10,451 nucleotides of DNA from Archaeoglobus sp. (GTDB lineage: Archaea > Halobacteriota > Archaeoglobi > Archaeoglobales > Archaeoglobaceae): the NCBI GenBank assembly GCA_003978865.1, contig QNXS01000002.1, positions 1 to 10,451 of the forward strand, read 5' to 3'. Below, one piece after another: positions 1 to 7,071 of the stretch. How positions within the stretch are numbered: position 1 is the first letter of the stretch; every line of letters begins with the position of its first letter. The notes beneath the pieces were generated by a model. That model was not told the origin of the DNA. It saw nothing but the letters and a program-made list of their open reading frames with translations, and ran no database searches. The translations under genes and the position numbers were made by a program.

Positions 1-53
1 TAACTCATCAGTTGTTTGAGGAGTGAAATCATTTCAAGGTATCAACATTCAGG

Positions 54-123
54 GAAAAGAAAGAAAAGAAAGTAAAAAGAAAATAAAAAGAGAAAAAGAA
101 GGTTATTCAAAAATCATTTGAAT
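54..123 (-). terminator. Hairpin plus pyrimidine-rich tract after mcm
   Basis: On the minus strand, about 80 nt after the mcm stop, an inverted repeat pairs 117-123 with 105-111 (ATTCAAA/TTTGAAT, 5-nt loop). It is followed directly by about 50 nt of almost pure pyrimidine with several runs of four or five T. Archaeal termination relies mainly on U-rich stretches in the nascent RNA, so this fits an mcm terminator. Read on the plus strand it would have an A/G tail and no terminator character. The function is inferred. Confidence 0.5.
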
Positions 124-180
124 GGTGGGATAAAGCAACATACTCAGGTAAATATAACTGTGTGTGTTAAACTTTACCAT

Positions 181-200
181 CGTCATACCGTCATACCGTC
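181..200. repeat. 8-bp tandem repeat, 2.5 copies
   Basis: CGTCATAC occurs twice in tandem followed by CGTC, ending 1 nt before the mcm stop codon triplet. It is probably a replication-slippage microsatellite in the 3' flank of mcm. No function is apparent. Confidence 0.6.
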
Positions 201-201
201 G

Positions 202-2301
202 TTACTTTACAGCAAGTCTGTAGTACCCATCTCTCGGACTGTAAATATCTCCCATCTCCTTCATCTTCCTCAGAAGCTCCCTTGCCTTTGTTTCCCCTAT
301 ACCCTCCCCCTCAGCAGCTCTTATAATTTCCTCCTCTGGAGCACCCTTTTCATAAGCCGATTCCAGATCCTCAATTATCCTTTTTAAAATCATTATCCTG
401 TCTCTCTGGGATTTTGATGTACCGGTAAATGCATAATCTATGTCAATTTCTCCAGTTTCGGGATCTACAGCTATCTGTTCAAGACTGCGCCTGATTATCT
501 CAATCACTCTGTCTACATCCTCTCTCTCAACAACATCACTAAGTCTCAGTCTTGCAGATGCTTCAGCCAGTCTTACCAAAGCCTCAAGCTGTCTTGCAGT
601 AACCGGTACTGCTGAGTTATCCTTTGCTCTCGATCTGAGACTTAGATAGAATTCGGTTATTCTCCGTTTTGCCTCCTCACTCAACACTGGGAATACAGTT
701 CTCTTTGCATAAGCCACGTACTTCCTCAGCAACTCGGGGTCTATAGCTGGCAGTATTTCAGCTAACTCCGACTCTTTTGTTAATTCTTCCTTTGTATACT
801 CCACCAACGCTATGTTTCTCAATTTCTCGAATTTCTCTCCTATTTCGTGAGCTCTCAGAATGTGTTCAGCCAGTTTTCTGTCTTTGCTCTCGTCTGGTTC
901 ATCTGTGAGAACAAATATTAAATCAAACCTCGACAGTAGAGTTGGAGATAGATTTATCTGATCAGCTATGGGGGAATATCGATCAAATCTTCCGTATTTT
1001 GGATTTGCTGCTCCGAGTAAGGCACATCTCGCCCTTAGAACTGCATTTATACCTGCTTTTGCCACGCTAACAGTCTGCTGTTCCATCGCCTCATGTAAAG
1101 CTGATCTGTCCTCATTCCTCATCTTATCTATCTCATCAACTAAGGCTATTCCCTTATCAGCCAGAACAAGGGCACCAGCTTCCAATGTCCATCTGCCATC
1201 GAATTCATCTCTCGTAGCTGTAGCTGTAAGGCCTGCAGTAGTTGTTCCCTTACCTGTTGTGTAAACACTTCTTGGAGCTATTCTATGGACATAGCGCAGT
1301 ATCTGAGATTTCGCAACCCCAGGATCTCCAACAAGAAGTACGTGAATGTCACCCCTTATTTCTGTTCCATCCGGCAGCTTTTTTGGAACTCCCCCGAAAA
1401 GTTGTAAAGCTATTGCAAGCTTTACATCCTCATGTCCGTATATTGATGGAGCAATTGATGCCACAACTTTTTCAAATATTCTTTTATCCTCCGCAAGTTC
1501 GAGTATCTTCTTTTTATCCTCGTCTGTTATCTCAAACTCTTCGTACTCCTGCTGTAATACTTCTACGGAGTTACCGTCAATGTGTATATCCATATGCTGG
1601 AGTTGTCTGCTTCCAACTTTTCTTGGCTTAGCTCTGACCACGCCGTTAATCACTACTCTATCTCCCGGGTTAACTTTGCCAGTCAAATCACTTTCAAGCA
1701 TGACATCTATTTGCTGGGGTTGTTCCCCACCTCTCAGGTTTTCAGGATATTCTTGAACTTTAATTCTCTGGCTGTCAACTGTTTTGCTCTCCTCTGGCAA
1801 AAGTACGAACTTCCTGTTCTTACAAATTGGGCATTCGTACGGTTGTTTTAGTACAACTTCATCATCCTGAGCTACTTCAACGAGCTTTCCGCACTTTGTG
1901 CATGAAAAGGCTGCAACGATAACTCTTGGTCTCACCTCTGTAACTTTCCTGACAATCCCTTCAACTGCAACAAAGCGGGAAATGTGCTCACTTCTAAGAT
2001 CCCTTATCAAAACTCTCTTTGATGCGGGCAAGTTAAAGAATCTGACAACACAACCGTCCAAACTGACATCGTATATGTTCTCTGTTAGAGACAGCCCCTC
2101 TTTTGCGTGATTTAGAACTCTGTCCGGATTTGCTAATAGTTCTTCTCCAAGTCTCCCTTCCCGGTATATTGAGAGATCTCTCAGAAAATCTACATAAAGG
2201 GATCTGTCTCCATCAAACTCCACGGCACCAGCTAATCTATTCAGCTCGTCTCTATAGTACGTCTCAAAAAATTCCTTCCATATCTGCGGGGAGGAGAGCA
2301 T
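202..2301 (-). CDS. mcm: Replicative DNA helicase MCM
   Basis: This 699-residue protein is the archaeal minichromosome maintenance helicase, the hexameric ATP-driven 3'-5' motor of the replication fork. The N-terminal domain contains a C4 zinc site (C134, C137, C157, C160) and a basic hairpin near 223-233 in the OB region. The AAA+ core has Walker A GDPGVAKS at 325-332, Walker B with D389-E390, sensor 1 N433 and the arginine finger in SRFD (R458). The last ~65 residues look like the usual C-terminal winged helix. The length is normal for the family, and the AAA+ motifs are uninterrupted, so there is no intein. The ATG at 2301 has no clear Shine-Dalgarno site, but a TATA-like GTATATAC is centred 26.5 nt upstream, suggesting a leaderless mRNA. 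The gene diverges from the RPA operon. I infer an intact, active helicase. Confidence 0.97.
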   Translation of the reverse strand: MLSSPQIWKEFFETYYRDELNRLAGAVEFDGDRSLYVDFLRDLSIYREGRLGEELLANPDRVLNHAKEGLSLTENIYDVSLDGCVVRFFNLPASKRVLIRDLRSEHISRFVAVEGIVRKVTEVRPRVIVAAFSCTKCGKLVEVAQDDEVVLKQPYECPICKNRKFVLLPEESKTVDSQRIKVQEYPENLRGGEQPQQIDVMLESDLTGKVNPGDRVVINGVVRAKPRKVGSRQLQHMDIHIDGNSVEVLQQEYEEFEITDEDKKKILELAEDKRIFEKVVASIAPSIYGHEDVKLAIALQLFGGVPKKLPDGTEIRGDIHVLLVGDPGVAKSQILRYVHRIAPRSVYTTGKGTTTAGLTATATRDEFDGRWTLEAGALVLADKGIALVDEIDKMRNEDRSALHEAMEQQTVSVAKAGINAVLRARCALLGAANPKYGRFDRYSPIADQINLSPTLLSRFDLIFVLTDEPDESKDRKLAEHILRAHEIGEKFEKLRNIALVEYTKEELTKESELAEILPAIDPELLRKYVAYAKRTVFPVLSEEAKRRITEFYLSLRSRAKDNSAVPVTARQLEALVRLAEASARLRLSDVVEREDVDRVIEIIRRSLEQIAVDPETGEIDIDYAFTGTSKSQRDRIMILKRIIEDLESAYEKGAPEEEIIRAAEGEGIGETKARELLRKMKEMGDIYSPRDGYYRLAVK

Positions 2302-2323
2302 CAGTAATAGTTTTTTTATCCCA

Positions 2324-2331
2324 GTATATAC
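2324..2331 (-). promoter_or_regulatory. TATA element of mcm
   Basis: The palindromic octamer GTATATAC is centred 26.5 nt before the mcm ATG. Archaeal initiation normally occurs about 25 nt downstream of the TATA centre, so transcription would begin at or next to the A of the start codon. This fits the lack of a Shine-Dalgarno motif. Confidence 0.5.
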
Positions 2332-2432
2332 GATATTTGGTCTGATGCTTATGCATGAAATTTCTCTGAATGATGGAAAAACTTGGTAAAGACACTTAGA
2401 AAGGATGCAATCAAGCTATTAAAACCCAACTT

Positions 2433-2440
2433 CATATATA
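2433..2440 (+). promoter_or_regulatory. TATA element of the RPA operon
   Basis: CATATATA is centred 25.5 nt before the ATG of the RPA gene. The 21 bases between them contain GGGAGA at 2443-2448, but this is too far from the ATG to act as a normal ribosome site if initiation is at about 2462. A leaderless transcript is the better reading. Confidence 0.55.
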
Positions 2441-2461
2441 CCGGGAGAACCACTAACAATC

Positions 2462-3388
2462 ATGGGCAATAGGATTAATGAACTCGCAAGTCAAATAGCC
2501 GAAAAGTTCAGAAGTTCAGGCTATGAAGTAAGTGTAAAAGACGTTTACAAGAGGCTCAAACTATTAATTGATGAATTCAAAGTTCCCGAAAACGAGGCTA
2601 TCAGGACTGTCACAAACTACTTTATAAAAGAGTTTGACGTGCCGAGAGATCAACTCGTAATAGCAGAAAGTCCCCTGATTAAGATTGCAGATATAAAAAG
2701 CCCCGGACAGTGGGTAAGTTTAAAGGCAAAGGTCGTTCAGCTCTGGGATTCTTCAAGTCCAAACGTTTCTCAGGTTGGGCTAATTGGTGATGAGTCTGGG
2801 ATAATTAAGTTCATAATCTGGGCAAAGGCAAACAAGCCAGAAGTTAAGGAAGGTAAGTGTTACTTATTTACGAACGTCGTTTCGGATAGTTTTGCTGGGA
2901 GAATGCAGGTGAACATAAATAGAAATAGTAGAATTGAGGAGATAGACGAAGACATACAGCTACCCCCGAGAGAGATAGAGGTTGTTGGAGCCCTGATCGC
3001 AATACAGCAAAACAGTGGATTGATTAGAAGATGTAAAATTTGCAACAGAGTTCTAACAAAGGATGTTTGCCCAATACACGGAAAAACAGAGTCCTATGAT
3101 GATCTAAGGGTTAAAGGGGTTATTGATGATGGAGAAAACTACTACGAGATAATTTTGAATGAAGAGAATATAAAAAGACTTACTGGTATAGGATTGGACG
3201 AGGCAAAATCCATAGCCATGGAAAATCTTGACAGAAATTCAGTACTATCAGAGTTAAAAAGTAGATTACTGGGGCGATACTACAAGCTCAGAGGTACAAG
3301 AGGTGAAAGATACCTGATAGTTAGCGATATCGGGGTTCTGAACGCTGAACTGAGAAAGGAAGTGGAGAAGTTGCTCGAGGGGGTTTAA
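2462..3388 (+). CDS. rpa: Replication protein A (single-stranded DNA-binding protein, OB fold plus zinc finger)
   Basis: This 308-residue protein would coat single-stranded DNA at forks and repair sites. Residues 1-60 are helical and lysine/glutamate-rich. An OB fold follows at about 70-165, starting near IKIADIKSPGQWVSLKAKV and containing the GLIGDESGIIKFIIW strand region. A zinc-finger-like C-X2-C-X8-C-X2-H site (C191, C194, C203, H206) introduces a second, C-terminal module. This matches archaeal RPA41-type proteins (COG1599), which pair an OB fold with a zinc finger. It is shorter than the multi-OB RPAs of some methanogens, so DNA binding probably needs oligomers or the partner encoded next. 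The stop is 2 nt from the start of the partner gene, clearly one operon, and the gene diverges from mcm. The ATG is supported by a TATA element 25.5 nt upstream. The gene name is by family only. Confidence 0.9.
   Translation: MGNRINELASQIAEKFRSSGYEVSVKDVYKRLKLLIDEFKVPENEAIRTVTNYFIKEFDVPRDQLVIAESPLIKIADIKSPGQWVSLKAKVVQLWDSSSPNVSQVGLIGDESGIIKFIIWAKANKPEVKEGKCYLFTNVVSDSFAGRMQVNINRNSRIEEIDEDIQLPPREIEVVGALIAIQQNSGLIRRCKICNRVLTKDVCPIHGKTESYDDLRVKGVIDDGENYYEIILNEENIKRLTGIGLDEAKSIAMENLDRNSVLSELKSRLLGRYYKLRGTRGERYLIVSDIGVLNAELRKEVEKLLEGV
3377..3383 (+). promoter_or_regulatory. Shine-Dalgarno site of the RPA-associated gene
   Basis: GAGGGGG lies inside the last codons of the RPA gene, 7 nt before the ATG at 3391. 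It supports that start and tight co-translation of the two proteins. Confidence 0.5.
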
Positions 3389-3390
3389 AG

Positions 3391-4125
3391 ATGATTGCAG
3401 GTGGAAAGAGCTTTAGGAGAGCTGTTGCTAGAAGAGTTTTTGCATTTGAGCTTAATAATGCAACCTACAGAATAGAGAGTGGAGACAAGGCTATTCAATT
3501 ATTGCTACCAACAGGTGTTGCTTGCAGTAGAATTTTCCTTGTTGGAGTTTTGCTTGATAAAGAAGAAACAAGACCAGACTCAGATTTTTGGAAAGTAAAA
3601 TTTAGCGATCCAACTGGTGTTTTTAGAGGTTTTGTTGGCAGATTTCAGCCAGATGCACTCGAAACACTGCTAAAAATAGAACCACCCGAAATAGTTGCAG
3701 TTGTTTCCAAGATAAGACTATTTGAAGGAGAAACTGCAACTCTTGTTACTGTCAGACCGGAGATAATAGTTCCAGTGGAGAGAGAGGTAAGAGATTACTG
3801 GATAGTTGAAACAGCAAAACACACATTAAGCAGAATAGAAAACATGAAGAAAGGAGGAGATGAGCTTGTTGAGCTTGCATGGCGGGTTTACAACCCGGAT
3901 CTTGATGCTTATGAGGAAAAAACAAAAGAAGTTGTAAAAACAGTTCTTGAACAGCACTCAGTAATAGAAGTTAAGTCGGAAGGAGATGAGGAGACAGTTG
4001 AAGAAGAATTAGCGGTAAAAACTGAAAAAGAAAGAGAAGAAGTTGAAGATCTCGAAATATCGGATCTTGATGAATTTGAGTTCGAAGAAGAGGAGTGGGA
4101 TCTCTCAGACATTCTCGAAGATTGA
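3391..4125 (+). CDS. RPA-associated protein (COG3390-type OB-fold subunit) with acidic tail
   Basis: This 244-residue protein resembles the RPA-associated proteins encoded beside RPA in haloarchaea and other euryarchaea. Typical stretches are RRVFAFELNNATY near 15-27, LLLPTGVACSRIFLVGVL near 37-54, and a DPTGVFRGFVGRFQPDAL region at 73-90. The OB-like core spans about 10-130, followed by a helical part (about 130-190). The end (196-244) is extremely acidic: 26 of 49 residues are D or E, against three K/R. It closes with an E-E-E-E-W-D-L-S-D run. In the family these proteins act with their cognate RPA in single-strand binding and repair. The tail could recruit partners or mimic DNA, but that is inference. 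It is the second gene of the operon, and the aminotransferase gene follows after 16 nt. Confidence 0.85.
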   Translation: MIAGGKSFRRAVARRVFAFELNNATYRIESGDKAIQLLLPTGVACSRIFLVGVLLDKEETRPDSDFWKVKFSDPTGVFRGFVGRFQPDALETLLKIEPPEIVAVVSKIRLFEGETATLVTVRPEIIVPVEREVRDYWIVETAKHTLSRIENMKKGGDELVELAWRVYNPDLDAYEEKTKEVVKTVLEQHSVIEVKSEGDEETVEEELAVKTEKEREEVEDLEISDLDEFEFEEEEWDLSDILED

Positions 4126-4132
4126 CATAAAA

Positions 4133-4138
4133 GGTGAT
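4133..4138 (+). promoter_or_regulatory. Shine-Dalgarno site fixing the aminotransferase start
   Basis: GGTGAT, complementary to the 3' end of archaeal 16S rRNA, lies 3 nt before the ATG at 4142. It decides that start over the in-frame ATG at 4043, which would overlap the upstream gene by 83 nt and add 33 residues atypical of the family. Confidence 0.7.
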
Positions 4139-4141
4139 AAA

Positions 4142-5278
4142 ATGGTTTGTGAGGCTGCGAGAGTTAGAGAGATTACAACGTCCATGATAAGAAGAATGTT
4201 TGAGGTTGTTGCTGAAGCAAAAAAGAGAGGTATAGATGTAATAAGCCTGAGTATTGGAGAACCAGACTTTGACACTGATGAGAGGATAGTGGAGCTTGCA
4301 TGCAGAGCCAAGAGGAAGGGTTACACTCACTACACATCCAATTTAGGAATTGAAGAGTTGAGGGAAGCAATAGCCGAAAGATATGGAGTTGACAGAAATG
4401 AGGTTATGGTTACAGCAGGCGGAAGTGAGGCACTTATTAATGCTTCAATAGCTTTTATAGAGAGAAATAGCAGAGTTGTAATTCCATCCCCGAACTTCCT
4501 CTCTTACTTCGTTTATGCAAAGTTATGCGAGGCTGAAATTGTCCAAATTAAAACCCATCCGAACTTTAACATTGATGTTGACGCTCTAAATGAAGTAGTT
4601 AACAAAAACACATCTGCAATCTTCATAAACTACCCGAACAATCCCACAGGAGTTGTTGAGGATGGCAAAACATTAAAAGCTGTTGTGGAGATAGCGGAAG
4701 ATTCGGAAGCATTGGTTATCAGTGATGAAATATACGACCAGATTTACTACAATAAAAAGCCCGTAAACCTTGTAGATAGAGAAAACGTCATAGTCATAAA
4801 TGGATTTTCAAAATCCCTTGCCATGACTGGATGGAGGGTTGGCTTTGTTATAGCAAGGGAGAATCTGATTGATTCAATGCTGAAAGTTCATCAAGTAAAT
4901 GGTGTTTGTGCTCCAAGTTTTGCCCAAAAAGCAATAGCAGATGCATTTGCCAGCGGTATATTTGATGACGTTACTGCAAGAATGAGAAAAGCTTTCAGGG
5001 AGAGAAGAGACTACCTCTACCCAGCACTTAAAAAAATAGGATTTAAAGTTGTAAAGCCAGAAGGTGCATTTTACATGTTTCCAAAAATACCTGTTAACAT
5101 AAACTGTATTGAATTTACAGAAAAGCTTGTTATGAGGGGTGTTGCTGTCACTCCCGGAACAGCTTTTGGAGATGGAAACGAGAGCTACATCAGAGTTTCT
5201 TACGCATCTTCACTAAACTCTCTAAAAAAGGCAGTTGATAGAATGAGAGTTTTTCTTGAAGAACTGGACAGTAGTTGA
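4142..5278 (+). CDS. PLP-dependent class I aminotransferase (aspartate aminotransferase-like)
   Basis: This 378-residue fold-type I aminotransferase transfers an amino group between an amino acid and a 2-oxo acid using pyridoxal phosphate. Visible motifs are SIGEPDF at 37-43 (substrate end), GGSEAL at 93-98 (phosphate pocket), NYPNNPTG at 163-170, SDEIYD at 194-199 with D195 and Y198 contacting the cofactor, the Schiff-base lysine K224 in GFSKSLAMTGWR, and R351 in YIRVSYA, which should bind the substrate carboxylate. The set is complete and the length normal. Aspartate is the likeliest donor for this subgroup, but alanine, aromatic or broad specificity cannot be excluded from sequence. It is the last gene of the RPA operon, 16 nt downstream of the RPA-associated gene. 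I see no metabolic link to the two replication proteins, so it is probably a co-transcribed housekeeping gene. Confidence 0.92.
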   Translation: MVCEAARVREITTSMIRRMFEVVAEAKKRGIDVISLSIGEPDFDTDERIVELACRAKRKGYTHYTSNLGIEELREAIAERYGVDRNEVMVTAGGSEALINASIAFIERNSRVVIPSPNFLSYFVYAKLCEAEIVQIKTHPNFNIDVDALNEVVNKNTSAIFINYPNNPTGVVEDGKTLKAVVEIAEDSEALVISDEIYDQIYYNKKPVNLVDRENVIVINGFSKSLAMTGWRVGFVIARENLIDSMLKVHQVNGVCAPSFAQKAIADAFASGIFDDVTARMRKAFRERRDYLYPALKKIGFKVVKPEGAFYMFPKIPVNINCIEFTEKLVMRGVAVTPGTAFGDGNESYIRVSYASSLNSLKKAVDRMRVFLEELDSS

Positions 5279-5299
5279 TCTCAGAGTAGTTGATCTCAG
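5270..5299. repeat. 15-bp perfect tandem duplication across two convergent stop codons
   Basis: AGTAGTTGATCTCAG occurs at 5270-5284 and again directly at 5285-5299 without mismatch. The unit contains both a TGA used by the plus-strand aminotransferase (5276-5278 in copy 1) and a TCA that is a TGA on the minus strand, used by gltX (5296-5298 in copy 2). It appears to be a recent slippage duplication that moved the two stop codons apart by 15 bp without changing either protein. Confidence 0.85.
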
Positions 5300-7011
5300 G
5301 GATGTGTGTAAATCGCTCTAATTCCATCTTCACCGGCTATTTCAATTTTGCAGAATGCAAACCTCTCGAACTGAACGACTTTGCCGACATCATGTACAGC
5401 ATTCTTTTCAACGAACCCACCCCATTTAAGCATAGGTTTGTCACCTACAACCACACACACAATGCTATCATGCCAGCTCAGCCAGTGTACTATATTCTTT
5501 CCTTTTTTTGCCCCCTTCATTTCCCATGATAAGAATTCTAACTTCCTGTCCTTTTTATCTCCGACTCTAACTGTGCAAAATCCTTTGAGTCTCACAATGT
5601 CTCCTTCTTTAAACCGGTTCCAGTCATCCTCCGTTACAAGTATGCTCTCGTCCCCATATAACTCCCTAAGTTCATCATTTTCAGGATTTTTTTGCATCTT
5701 AACTTTTACTTTCTCTGGTAAACCTTCTATCTTAACTTCAATCGGATTCCAAACGAAGAAGTATCTGTTCGCCTCCTTATCAACAAGTTTTCTGTTTTCA
5801 GCGTACAGGTTTTTTAGGCTGACAGCAACATCATTCTCTCCAACTCCAAGTGAAAGCAGAAACTCTCTTATTGCTTCAGCTTTAAAACCTCTCCTCCTGA
5901 AAGCTCTTATGGTCGGCAGTGCTGGGTCGTCCCACCCTTCGTATTCTCCACTCTCTATTCTTTTTCTGATTTCGCTTGTAGATAACTTTCCAAATTCGTG
6001 TATCTTAACTCTCCCCCAGTGCTTGGTTACTGGATATTTCCATCCAAAATAGTTGTAGATATATCTCTGTCTTCTCTCCGAATCTATTAGGTCTTTTCCT
6101 CGTATTATATGTGTTATTCCAAGAATATGGTCTTCTATTGCTGATTCAAAATCGAGAGTTGGATAAACAATATATCTATCCCCAACAAGCGGGTGATCAG
6201 ATTTTACTATTCTAAATGCCACCCAATCCCTTATTGCAGGATCTTTATGCTTCATATCTGTTTTTATCCTTATTACTACCTCTCCTTCCTCGTACTCTCC
6301 TGATAACATCCTCTCCCATACTTCAAGAGACTGTTCCGCTGAAGTGTTTCTATGCGGACATTCGATCCCAGAATCTCTGTATTTCTTGAATTCCTCTCTT
6401 GAGCAGAAGCAGGGATAAGCTTTTTCCATTTCAAGTAACTTTTTAATATATCTGTAATATAATGGAATTCTCTTCGATGCATAAATCACCTTGTGTGGTT
6501 TTACATTCAACCATTCAGCATCCTCCAAGTACCACCTGTAAGCTTCAAGCATTGGTCTCTTTATTCTCGGATCCGTATCATCGAACCTTATTATCATCTT
6601 TCCCTTGTAAATTTTTGTATACTCGTCATTTACAACCATTCCTCTCGCAGAACCGAGAGTCGGAGGTCCGTTAGGATTTGGTGCAAATCTCATTACAACT
6701 TTTCCCTCTTCAGCATTCGGTAATTCTGGGAGTTTTCTTTTCTTTATTTTTTCTATTTTCCCTGTTTCTTCTATTCCTTCTATTTCTCCTTTTTTAACAC
6801 TCGAAGTCATTAGATTCATTAATATCTTCTTTTCTTCTTCGCTCATGCTTTCAAATTCCTCTATGCACTCCCTAACAACTTCAAGAACTTCCTTCGCTCG
6901 ATTCCTCATTTCCGGCATTTCTGCCATTATCTTGCCCATTACTGCTTTTTCATTAGGCTTGCCATACTTAGCAGCATTTAAAGCTACGTACCTCATCACA
7001 GCGTCTTTCAC
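5296..7011 (-). CDS. gltX: Glutamyl-tRNA synthetase, archaeal type
   Basis: This 571-residue class I synthetase charges tRNA with glutamate. It belongs to the archaeal/eukaryotic branch related to GlnRS. The N-terminal ~100 residues are the usual archaeal extension. The Rossmann catalytic part starts at VVMRFAPNPNG (105-115) and includes IIRFDDTDP (140-148) and a zinc-knuckle-like set C201, C203, C218, H220. The C-terminal part (about 395-571) is the beta-barrel anticodon-binding type, ending in NAVHDVGKVVQFERFAFCK. The two class I signatures are non-canonical: HIGH is T118-L-G-S121 and KMSKS is K342-L-S-T-S346. I believe close archaeal homologues share this, so the enzyme is probably active. 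The start is GTG at 7011, supported by a TATA octamer centred 25.5 nt upstream. An ATG at 6996 is an alternative. It converges with the aminotransferase gene. Confidence 0.95.
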   Translation of the reverse strand: MKDAVMRYVALNAAKYGKPNEKAVMGKIMAEMPEMRNRAKEVLEVVRECIEEFESMSEEEKKILMNLMTSSVKKGEIEGIEETGKIEKIKKRKLPELPNAEEGKVVMRFAPNPNGPPTLGSARGMVVNDEYTKIYKGKMIIRFDDTDPRIKRPMLEAYRWYLEDAEWLNVKPHKVIYASKRIPLYYRYIKKLLEMEKAYPCFCSREEFKKYRDSGIECPHRNTSAEQSLEVWERMLSGEYEEGEVVIRIKTDMKHKDPAIRDWVAFRIVKSDHPLVGDRYIVYPTLDFESAIEDHILGITHIIRGKDLIDSERRQRYIYNYFGWKYPVTKHWGRVKIHEFGKLSTSEIRKRIESGEYEGWDDPALPTIRAFRRRGFKAEAIREFLLSLGVGENDVAVSLKNLYAENRKLVDKEANRYFFVWNPIEVKIEGLPEKVKVKMQKNPENDELRELYGDESILVTEDDWNRFKEGDIVRLKGFCTVRVGDKKDRKLEFLSWEMKGAKKGKNIVHWLSWHDSIVCVVVGDKPMLKWGGFVEKNAVHDVGKVVQFERFAFCKIEIAGEDGIRAIYTHP

Positions 7012-7032
7012 AAATCAAGAATTCCGCCAAAG

Positions 7033-7040
7033 TTTAAATA
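7033..7040. promoter_or_regulatory. TATA octamer between gltX and the UPF0179 gene
   Basis: TTTAAATA reads TATTTAAA on the other strand, so both directions offer a good TATA box. Its centre is 25.5 nt from the gltX GTG, which predicts a leaderless gltX mRNA. Rightward, initiation would fall near 7062, just at the Shine-Dalgarno site of the UPF0179 gene. An overlapping alternative for the rightward gene is the ATATAT at 7041-7046. CCAAAG directly before the octamer could be a BRE for the rightward direction. Confidence 0.5.
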
Positions 7041-7061
7041 ATATATGTCGTATGTCATAAA

Positions 7062-7067
7062 GGTGAT
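7062..7067 (+). promoter_or_regulatory. Shine-Dalgarno site fixing the UPF0179 start
   Basis: GGTGAT lies 4 nt before the ATG at 7072. It favours that start over the ATG at 7045, which sits inside the promoter and would be upstream of the expected transcription start. Confidence 0.65.
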
Positions 7068-7071
7068 ACTG

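Larger units (their letters stand above)
1..201. other. Non-coding region downstream of mcm
   Basis: No gene is visible here on either strand. The frames close quickly, and nothing resembles a tRNA or other known RNA. The left part (about 52-102) is almost purely A/G on the plus strand, so it is a long C/T tract on the minus strand. A 7-bp hairpin lies at 105-123 and an 8-bp tandem repeat at 181-200. The simplest reading is the 3' flank of the leftward mcm gene. The neighbour to the left lies outside the window. Confidence 0.6.
2302..2461. promoter_or_regulatory. Divergent mcm / RPA promoter region
   Basis: This 160-bp gap separates two divergently transcribed replication genes. It holds a TATA-like element for each side (2324-2331 for mcm, 2433-2440 for RPA). 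The middle part (about 2341-2410) contains an ATGCAT palindrome at 2351-2356 but no repeated origin-type elements that I can see, and no open frame of note. Co-regulation through this region is possible but not shown. Confidence 0.6.

Noticed and set aside
118..387. ORF of 89 codons starting in the mcm 3' flank
   Set aside because: Two thirds of it is antisense to mcm, it has no ribosome site or promoter, and the translation shows no domain.
202..2301. Intein or split in MCM
   Set aside because: Archaeal MCM genes are frequent intein hosts, but here Walker A, Walker B, sensor 1 and arginine finger are continuous and the total length is normal.
440..2345. Several plus-strand ORFs opposite mcm
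   Set aside because: They are antisense shadows with low-complexity serine/leucine-rich translations, while the minus-strand MCM frame is complete with all catalytic motifs.
2342..2400. Possible C/D box sRNA between mcm and RPA (TGATGC, CTGA, TGATGG in order)
   Set aside because: The boxes are imperfect and no final CTGA follows at a suitable distance. Chance matches to such short motifs are common.
2302..2461. Replication origin next to mcm/RPA
   Set aside because: No repeated origin-recognition-box-like elements or extended duplex-unwinding region could be identified, and cdc6/orc1 is not in the window.
4043..4141. Upstream in-frame ATG for the aminotransferase (33 extra residues)
   Set aside because: It would overlap the RPA-associated gene by 83 nt, has no ribosome site, and the extension lacks family resemblance. 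GGTGAT 3 nt before 4142 supports the shorter form.
5290..7060. Plus-strand ORFs opposite gltX
   Set aside because: Antisense to a complete synthetase, with compositions typical of reverse-frame translation and no recognisable motifs.
7045..7071. Earlier UPF0179 start at 7045
   Set aside because: It overlaps the promoter, and a GGTGAT ribosome site precedes the ATG at 7072.
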